Source of the DNA: Alviniconcha marisindica
Taxonomy: Eukaryota; Mollusca; Gastropoda; Provannidae
Direction of reading: 5' to 3'
Length of the DNA stretch: 64,000 nt
Assembly: GCA_018857735.1 (NCBI GenBank)
Contig: JABMCL010003549.1
Location: forward strand, 202,501-266,500
Under the pieces are notes generated by a model. The model made no database searches and was not told the DNA's origin. It worked only from the letters and a program-made list of their open reading frames with translations. The translations under genes were made by a program, and so were the position numbers. Below, piece by piece: positions 59,701 through 64,000 of the stretch. Positions within the stretch are counted from its first letter, which is position 1; each line of letters starts with the position of its first letter.

Positions 59701-61040
59701 ACAGCAGCATGGAAATGAAGCTGGCCAGGCTGGCCCGCGTTCCGGTGGCTGGCATAGAGCGAGACAGGGCGGCGTACCAAGGCACAGATCCGTGCCTGGA
59801 CACAGATCACTTCACTCCGCTTCAGGAAGACTCCTCTTCTCAGACGGAGACGGATGATAGCTATCAGCCGGGAAGGCATGGCCATGGCATCCGAGGAAGC
59901 CTCAGCGGGCTCCGCAAGCGCCTCAGCCCCACCAGTCAGCTGTCCAAGCATGGCGGAAAGTTCATGAAACTGCATCAGATGTACTCCCCCTACAAGCGGC
60001 AGGAGTTCGTGCAGCCCACTGTGGCCAGCAGGAAGATGAGACGCATGGAGTCGCCACTGGGCAGAGTCGGGCACGACGGAAAGCGGGATGCCGCGACCAT
60101 GTACCCCTCACCCAAGCAGCCCTCACCCAGTCATTACACCCGGCACCGAGGTCTCCGGCTCGTCTCTCAGGGAGTGCAGACTTCACCTGACGGCCGCTCG
60201 GGTCCACGCAGGCCTCGCTCCTTCTCGCCTCCGCACCGAGATCAGCCGGTGACGCCAGTGCCCCTCATGACCCGGGGTCAGAGGGTGCAGACGCAGGGCG
60301 GGCGCAGCCTGTCTCCACGGGCCAAGCGAGGCAGCATGATGGTGCCGAGACAGTCCCGTGTGGACAAGCAGTCACGACAAAGCCGAAGCATCAGTCCCGC
60401 CTTTGACAGCAGCCAGGTGGCAGCTTGCTTGTCTCCTGACAGAGGTCGACCTCGCAGCGCCTCCCCCGCCAGGTCGGACCGACACAGGTGAGCGGATGCT
60501 GATGGTAGCGGTGGCTTTTTTTGTTGCTGTTTTGTTGTAGCGGTGGCTTTTTTTGTTGCTGTTTTGTTGTAGCAGTGGCTTTTTTTGTTGCTGTTTTGTT
60601 GTAGCGGTGGCTTTTTTTGTTGCTGTTTTGTTGTAGCGGTGGCTTTTTTGTTGCTGTTTTGTTGTAGCGGTGGCTTTTTTGTCGCTGTTTTGTTGTAGCG
60701 GTGGCTTTTTTGTTGCTGTTTTATTGTAGCGCGTGGCTTTTTTTGTTGCTGTCTATTTTGATGTAGTGGTGGCTTTTTTTGTTGCTGTCTATTTTGATGT
60801 AGTGGTGGCATTTTTGTTGCTGTCTGTTTTGTTGTAGCATGTGGCTTTTTTTGTTGCTGTCTGTTTTTTTGTAATGGTGGCATTTGTCTTGCTGTCTGTT
60901 TTGTTGTAGTGGTGGCATTTCAGTTGCTATTTGTTTTGCCAGCACAGTGCTGGTCTTTCTCTAATGCTAACTTAAAAAACAAACAATAAACCCAGGTTCT
61001 CAGGATGTCATTGCTCTGATAGTTTCACACACTCACTGAT

Positions 61041-61083
<43 letters not shown>

Positions 61084-61572
61084 CACACCCACACGCACAC
61101 CCACACACCCACCCACACACACACACATATATATGCATACAGGCACAGGTGCACACGTGTACACACCAACATATGCATTATTCTTCTCATCCACTTCTCT
61201 CTTCCTCCTTCCCACACTCTCCCCCCCCCCCCCCCCCCCATCACTTCCCTGCCCTGTCAAATTGATTGTCTTGTGCTGCTGAGCAGGAGGGGAAGCCACT
61301 CACCAAGCAGACACCGAAGTCCCTCCCCTGTGGAGCTGCGACTCAAGGCATGGACGGAGCGAGAGAAGAGATCGCCCCTGAAGGACGGTAGATTCAAGGG
61401 CATGACTTCACCCCCAGGTCGACATGGAGGGCTGTCGCCACAGGCCAGGTTCAAAGGTTATGATGTGGATGGTGAGAATCGACCGCCAATCAGGCAGCAG
61501 CTACAGAGGAAGAGGTCACCAGGTGGGAATGCAAGGAGATAGTGAGCTGTGTTCATTGTGGGATTTGGATTG

Positions 61573-61626
<54 letters not shown>

Positions 61627-63525
61627 TCCATTCTTTCTCTCAGTTCCTGTCTTTCTCTTTCTCCGTGTTTCTCTTTCCATGTCTGTTTCGCTTTCTTTCT
61701 TACGCTTTTGTCTGCCTGTCTGTTGCCTTCTCTTTTTCTCTCTCTGGCTCTGGCGTTGGGTTTTCACTCTTCTTTGCTTTTCACTCATTGAATGAGATGG
61801 AACGTGGAAACCCCAAGAGCATTCAATGAACTTATGAAGCACTTAGAGCTTACTATATGGATTTGTGCCTTGCAGATACCGCTTGATAAACGGAACTGAG
61901 TGGTGTGACATTTTCTCAGATTTTGATTTCTTTGTCTCCCTCTGGCAGCAGCGAGCTTCAAAGGCCTGTCGTGGTTCATCCCCATGCAGGAGGGCAGACC
62001 GTGGCGCAAGCCGCTGCAGGAGCGCCAGCCCTACGCTTCCACATCAGGCAGCGGCGACTGGCAGCCCGCGGGCCTCTCGCACAAGCAGTGGTGTGAGCTG
62101 GCGCGGGCGGACCTGGAGGAGATGGAGGGGGGTCTGCGGGGGAGCGTGGAGGGGGACGCGGCGCGGTTCTACCTGCACAGGTCCACCAAGGAGGCGGAGG
62201 AGGAGCTGGGGCAGCAGTACGACAAGTTTGAGGAGAAGCCGCTGTGCAGGATGTCGCTGCAGGTAAGAACATGCATGGTGGTGGTGGTGGTGATGATGAT
62301 GGTGGTGATGATGGGGTGATGATGAGGGTGGTGATGGTGATAATGATGGTGGTGATGGTGACAATGGTGGTGATAATGATGGTGGTGATGGTGATAATGA
62401 TGGTGGTGATGGTGACAGTGATGGTGATAATGACGGTGGTGATGGTGACAATGATGGTAATAGTGACGGTGGTGATGGTGACAATGATGGTGATGATGGT
62501 AATAATGATGGTGACAATAATGGTAATAATGATGGTGGCGATGGTGACAATGATGGTGACAATGATGGTGATAATGATGGTGATGATGGTGACAATGATG
62601 GTAATAATGACGGTGGTGATGGTGACAATGATGGTGATAATGATGGTGATGATGGTGACAGTGGTAATGATGTGACTGTGATGATGGTTGTAATGGTGGT
62701 GATAATGACTGTGGTGATGGTGACGATGGTGGTGATGTGACTGTGGTGGTGATGTGACTGTGGTGATGGTGGTAATGGTGACCATGGTGGTGATGATGAT
62801 GATGGTGATTGTGACCATGGTGATGATAATGACAGTGGTGATGTTGGCGACAGTTATGATTTTGTTGCTGATGATGATGATGACTGTGAACTTGTAGAGC
62901 ACTCAGCATCCATTTGGAAGTCAGGCTCACAGGGTTAGGGTAACATAGTTAGAGACACCACCAAAGGAAAAAGGAGATTAAAAGAGATGATCAACAAAAG
63001 TGAGGAGGGAGAGGTCAGCATCAGTTCATGCCGCAACAGTTTAGCACTGGGCTGAGAACAAGTGGACGCTTGTGAACAGCGGTCTGTAACTTCATGAGAT
63101 AACTTTCAGATAAACACTGCGTAGCAGGATGACCATTAGTTTATTAGTATTTGACATTTACACAGTCACCACTTCTTGTTTCACAAATGCATAGAAAACA
63201 ACAATGGCACATGAACGTAAACAGAATATGTAACGTGCACCCAACTTAAAAACAACAACAAGGTGTATAGGTGTATGGCAGAGTGAGATCCAAAGCAACA
63301 AAGCATGAGAACGTGGCATGTGTATGAACATCTTGGATACAACTCTACAGGAAGCTCTGATGAGTCGGCGGCCGGACTTTGTGTCGTCGCTGCGGCAGCG
63401 GCAGAAGCGTGTGCAGCTGGCCACAGAGAATCGCAAGCTTCAGGCTCTGGTGCATGCTGAGCAGGAACGACTTTTTGCTGACCAGCGCCGAACCAACGCC
63501 AACCCTGATGCGCATCCCTATAGTG
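41404..63525 (+). CDS. ALMS1-like centrosome/basal-body protein (gene span, 3' end outside window)
   Basis: Fifteen exons give at least 2,460 aa. The last ones identify the family: GLSWFIPMQEGRPWRKPL and WCELARADLEEM (exon 14), then EALMSRRPDFVSSLRQRQ and NRKLQALVHAEQERLF (exon 15), the ALMS motif at the C-terminus of Alstrom syndrome protein 1 and relatives. ALMS1 sits at centrosomes and ciliary basal bodies. N-terminal to this lie Ser-rich disordered parts (exons 2-3), a Gln tract (about residues 888-917), a long charged coiled coil (about 1427-1580, REAELQREVELRREAELE), (PS)n then KSRSPH (about 1806-1840), and a conserved-looking helical block, DKLRQRISQQREKI (about 1873-1923). The start is fixed by an in-frame TAA at 41386. 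Phases agree through all junctions except inside exon 3, where one extra base must be skipped near 45221-45240. The terminal exons lie beyond 64000. C10orf90 and KIAA1731/CEP295 share the ALMS motif, so the exact orthology is inferred from size and the SWF.P...PWR.PL segment. Confidence 0.82.
41416..43817 (+). other. ALMS1-like intron 1
   Basis: 2.4 kb, AT-rich. Contains a repeat of TATACTGCTATCTAGACCTG and TTTTACTT at about 43310-43520 (four units) and (TA)n at 43638-43668. No exon was found. Confidence 0.5.
43818..44094 (+). CDS. ALMS1-like exon 2
   Basis: Residues about 5-96: TLDFSSWYELQADTDSDEEH through GSLIQQLLDEMDDANQKI. Acceptor TTCCAACAG, donor GGAG|GTAAAT, phase 1 out. Confidence 0.75.
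44274..46202 (+). CDS. ALMS1-like exon 3 with internal frame break
   Basis: About 643 codons. The first part (frame from 44276, MSLEEFPISLTTKLGRETDE) reads to a TGA at 45266; the second part is open only in the next frame, with IKDGTPAADLETELERWKG onward to the donor at 46202. The change must occur between about 45210 and 45240. Exon length plus incoming phase leaves one base too many for the phase of exon 4, which fits a single extra base. The protein is Ser/Thr-rich and disordered, ending with LEELISTFRTETRALENRYQ (a helix). Confidence 0.75.
46203..47053 (+). other. ALMS1-like intron 3
   Basis: T-rich with a few diverged TTTGTTTGGTTTAGATAACT-type repeats (46370-46445). Nothing else is seen. 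Confidence 0.5.
47054..47664 (+). CDS. ALMS1-like exon 4
   Basis: Residues about 740-943: GMADKVIDILTSINPDQQAQ and DLSALSDSTNNSRMLTSFLD, then a Gln tract of about 30 residues (47500-47583) broken by L and R. Acceptor TTGACTAG, donor AGAG|GTGAGA, phase 2 out. The CAG run may be length-variable. Confidence 0.85.
47685..48285 (+). repeat. two minisatellites in intron 4
   Basis: First about four units of about 49 bp (TTGTTGTTGCAGGCTAGGGT, 47685-47880), then about 14 units of 28 bp (GACAACAAGGAAAGTTTGTG, 47880-48275). The first units contain TTGCAG and the array stops 6 bp before the exon 5 polypyrimidine tract. Confidence 0.92.
48292..48359 (+). CDS. ALMS1-like exon 5
   Basis: Residues about 943-965: SPSEDAAEKKLESLSVEDKG and KVS. 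Acceptor GTTTTCAG, donor CTCAG|GTAGGT, phase 2 in and 1 out. The last 36 bases and the donor are the first part of an 82-bp tandem unit. Confidence 0.85.
48322..48820 (+). repeat. 82-bp minisatellite: exon 5 end plus donor, 6 copies
   Basis: Units contain TCGCTGAGTGTGGAAGACAA, GGGGAAGGTCTCAGGTAGGT and TTCACCTGTTCTTTGTTCAT. Copies 1-4 keep a GTAGGT donor (copy 4 has CTCCG before it); copies 5 and 6 have GGAGGT, so the donor is lost. 82 is not a multiple of 3, and reading on from copy 1 meets TAG at the donor of copy 2, so only the first donor gives the long protein. Confidence 0.95.
49075..49425 (+). repeat. 37-bp minisatellite, about 9 copies
   Basis: GACACGCACGTCTTTACAGT and GATGTGGATTGGGTGTT. 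It ends 15 bp before the exon 6 acceptor. Confidence 0.95.
49442..49532 (+). CDS. ALMS1-like exon 6
   Basis: Residues about 966-995: AEEDSPSSAVSPADSDKSSE and IRRGKYRPY. Acceptor TTGGCTCAG, donor ACAG|GTAAAC, phase 1 in and 2 out. Confidence 0.82.
49790..50710 (+). repeat. minisatellite of about 33-38 bp, more than 20 copies
   Basis: GTCCATCACTGCATGCATTG then CTGTGTTAACTTG, with or without CATAGT. Confidence 0.95.
50830..50918 (+). CDS. ALMS1-like exon 7
   Basis: Residues about 996-1025: PAGSQDVYYTESDTASIAES and VTTVESTHT. Acceptor CTCTCAG, donor CACAG|GTAAAC, phase 2 in and 1 out. Confidence 0.82.
50871..51002 (+). repeat. 66-bp two-copy duplication of exon 7 end plus donor
   Basis: Copy 1 (50871-50936) is the exon end: CCATTGCTGAGA ... 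ACACAG|GTAAACACTTTGGTATGG. Copy 2 (50937-51002) reads CCATTGCTGAGA ... ACACCAGGG|GTAAACATTTTGTATAG. The middle is diverged and both keep a GTAAAC donor. Confidence 0.75.
51225..52010 (+). repeat. 41-bp minisatellite, about 19 copies
   Basis: GCTGATCTTTATCAGTACCC then CAGTATTACGGAGCTCAGT; a G-run precedes it at 51178-51196. It ends about 45 bp before exon 8. Confidence 0.96.
52056..52222 (+). CDS. ALMS1-like exon 8
   Basis: Residues about 1026-1081: SDDAVGPYFPSSVLGSRHEG through PLPTIQERATP. Acceptor GTGGCCAG, donor GCCG|GTAAGT, phase 1 in and 0 out. Confidence 0.82.
52259..53060 (+). repeat. (TG)n tract, 0.8 kb
   Basis: TG repeats with many GTGA and TGTATG interruptions fill most of intron 8, starting about 36 nt after the donor. 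Frames across it on both strands are artefacts. Confidence 0.95.
53119..53373 (+). CDS. ALMS1-like exon 9
   Basis: Residues about 1082-1166: DHHSSDNGDRASAGGSDSGP through AKQQARVEDILRERDSARK. Acceptor CATTGCAG, donor GAAG|GTACAC, phase 0 at both ends. Confidence 0.85.
53650..53785 (+). repeat. (CA)n tract
   Basis: CA repeat with CATGCATGCA interruptions in intron 9. Confidence 0.92.
53929..54189 (+). CDS. ALMS1-like exon 10
   Basis: Residues about 1167-1253: VPASDAGHDMPQGEAREKTR, EEMLEAYRARQMEAQRSQ, RIPVRGPPPNYQAALRS. Acceptor TGCCGCAG, donor GACT|GTGAGT, phase 0 at both ends. Confidence 0.85.
54195..56900 (+). repeat. 2.7 kb of nested minisatellites, intron 10
   Basis: Successive families: GCACCACATCACATTGCAGT (to 54540); GGTCAGCATAGCACAGAATG (to 54830); CAGCCCAACTGAACACATGT with larger 200-bp periods (54960-55690); and a period of about 130 bp, CATGGCCCAATACAGCACAG then GGTAATTACACACTTCAGTA and TAGCACAACCCAGCATAAGG (55690-56870). 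No exon inside. Confidence 0.92.
57093..57130 (+). CDS. ALMS1-like exon 11
   Basis: A 38-nt exon: ANQQTSFADRLG. Acceptor TGTCCTCAG, donor GAAG|GTAAAG, phase 0 in and 2 out. It is supported by splice sites and phase only. Confidence 0.65.
57620..60487 (+). CDS. ALMS1-like exon 12 (large)
   Basis: 956 codons, open throughout, residues about 1266-2221. Order: acidic start; coiled coil rich in REAE/RREA repeats (58100-58560); a globular-looking block GEYLRQGQELVQRQELEAAI through SMLADLMRDPTQHLVHTFLR; a second basic helix QQQEEECDEDRAARERELRR; (SP)n and Ser/Arg linker (59238-59430); helix DKLRQRISQQREKIGRERSK, RQLKLDKLKALLSAKRTG and TSVPSDDDSATLLS; and a Ser/Pro/Arg-rich tail with SP sites. GC-rich, unlike the introns. 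Acceptor CTGTGCAG, donor ACAG|GTGAGC. Confidence 0.92.
60503..60935 (+). repeat. 35-40-bp minisatellite after exon 12
   Basis: Units GTAGCGGTGGCTTTTTTTGT then TGCTGTTTTGTT, about 12 copies. They end TTTTGTTGTAG and so resemble acceptors; the exon sequence itself is not included. Confidence 0.93.
61047..61250 (+). repeat. (CA)n and poly-C
   Basis: CA repeat 61047-61130, then C-run 61220-61239, just before the exon 13 acceptor. Confidence 0.9.
61287..61522 (+). CDS. ALMS1-like exon 13
   Basis: Residues about 2222-2300: RGSHSPSRHRSPSPVELRLK through IRQQLQRKRSP. Acceptor CTGAGCAG, donor CCAG|GTGGGA, phase 2 in and 1 out. Reading past the donor meets TAG at 61540-61542. Confidence 0.82.
61577..61623 (+). 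repeat. (TC)n microsatellite
   Basis: CT dinucleotide run in intron 13 followed by T/C-rich sequence to about 61745. Confidence 0.95.
61952..62262 (+). CDS. ALMS1-like exon 14
   Basis: Residues about 2301-2404: SFKGLSWFIPMQEGRPWRKP, then DWQPAGLSHKQWCELARADL and LGQQYDKFEEKPLCRMSLQ. The WF.P....PWR.PL segment starts the ALMS homology. The acceptor is a CAGCAG pair, so an exon three bases longer (from 61949) is equally in frame. Donor GCAG|GTAAGA, phase 0 out. Confidence 0.88.
62271..62885 (+). repeat. GATGGT-type repeat
   Basis: Imperfect GATGATGGTGACAATGATGG repeat over 0.6 kb in intron 14. Histidine/Met/Val-rich frames across it are artefacts. Confidence 0.95.
62886..63350 (+). other. end of intron 14
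   Basis: Unique sequence without a recognisable exon, up to the acceptor ACTCTACAG. Confidence 0.5.
63351..63525 (+). CDS. ALMS1-like exon 15, ALMS motif
   Basis: Residues about 2405-2462: EALMSRRPDFVSSLRQRQKR, VQLATENRKLQALVHAEQER and LFADQRR. This is the ALMS motif core (LQEAL..RRPDF...). Acceptor CTACAG, donor AGTG|GTGGGT, phase 1 out. The family's last segment (LYEKLPEV-type) is expected in the next exon, outside the window or at its very edge. Confidence 0.9.
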
Positions 63526-63555
63526 GTGGGTGTGGGGAGGGTTTTGTGGGTGTTT

Positions 63556-63558
63556 TTT

Positions 63559-63601
<43 letters not shown>

Positions 63602-63658
63602 TGTGTACATGAGTGTGCATGTGAGTGTGTGTGTGCATGAGTGTGTGTGTGTGCACAA

Positions 63659-63689
<31 letters not shown>

Positions 63690-63950
63690 GTGTGTCTGAT
63701 GTCATGCAGTGTGTGTGTGCTGATGGTGTGTGCAGTTTTTCGCAAGTGTGTCGTGATGTGTGTGTGTGTCGGTGTGTGTGTGTGTGGGGGATGCAAGTGT
63801 GTGTGTGTGTGCACAAGTGTGTGTGTGCGTGCATGCGTGTGTGTGTGTGTGTGCACAAGTGTGTGTGTGTGCGTGCGTGCGTGGGTGTGTGTGTGTGCAT
63901 GCATGTGTGTGCGTGAGTGTGTGTGTGTGTGTGTGCGTGCGTGCGCACCT
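63556..63950 (+). repeat. (TG)n tract after exon 15
   Basis: TG repeat with GCATG and GCACAAG interruptions, starting 30 nt after the donor. The last 50 bases of the window may contain an acceptor (CCCCGCAG ending 63972, or CTGTCAG ending 63983), but too little follows to judge. Confidence 0.93.
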
Positions 63951-64000
63951 CTTGGGAAGTCAGTCCCCGCAGGTGGCTGTCAGGAGATACTGATGTTGAA

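Noticed and set aside
61976..62902. 308-residue minus-strand frame rich in Ile, Thr, His
   Set aside because: Translation of the GATGGT-type repeat and antisense of exon 14.

Overview
The window is eukaryotic, animal nuclear DNA. Short exons with GT-AG junctions and conserved phases sit in long introns that are largely tandem repeat: (TG)n, (AG)n, poly-G and dozens of minisatellites with 28-112 bp units. tRNA-derived SINEs and short elements ending in (ACTT)n are also present. A lophotrochozoan, probably a mollusc, is my inference from gene content and repeat style; nothing in the sequence proves it.

Layout. (1) 1-4.7 kb: no gene recognised. (2) 4.7-10.5 kb, plus strand: two tandem two-exon genes for short proteins of about 102 and 111 aa. 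They consist almost only of the 3CxxC zinc-binding C-terminal domain of zygote arrest protein 1 (ZAR1/ZAR1L). Part of the 3' flank of copy 1 recurs downstream of copy 2, so the unit was duplicated together with flanking DNA. (3) 10.5-16.4 kb: minisatellites, a second copy of the duplicated flank, a CpG-richer stretch without a gene, and a decayed LINE RNase H fragment. (4) 16.9-41.0 kb, minus strand: a complete 15-exon gene for the mitochondrial RNA/DNA helicase SUV3 (SUPV3L1), 836 aa by my joining, with every phase consistent. (5) 41.02-41.40 kb: a 384-bp intergenic interval that is probably a bidirectional promoter. (6) 41.4-64.0 kb, plus strand: a head-to-head gene for a large coiled-coil, low-complexity protein ending in an ALMS motif. 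It is an ALMS1-like centrosomal/basal-body protein with 15 exons seen, at least 2,460 aa, and its 3' end lies beyond the window. One exon carries an apparent +1 frame break.

Main observation. Many of the minisatellites are anchored on exon-intron junctions. In at least eight places, across all three gene families, the repeat unit contains a copy of the neighbouring exon edge plus its splice site, and a ninth array contains the stop-codon edge of the last exon. The arrays therefore carry up to about 25 decoy donors or acceptors beside a real one. In some arrays the decoys are intact (SUPV3L1 exon 10); in others they are mutated (ZAR1-like copy 2 has AT in place of the acceptor AG). One two-copy case in the ALMS1-like gene looks like the earliest stage. 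This suggests that splice junctions here are repeatedly used as seeds for tandem duplication.

The helicase acts in mitochondrial RNA turnover, ALMS1-like proteins act at centrosomes and basal bodies, and ZAR1-like proteins act on maternal mRNA in oocytes. I see no shared pathway. The only functional coupling visible is the shared promoter of SUPV3L1 and the ALMS1-like gene.
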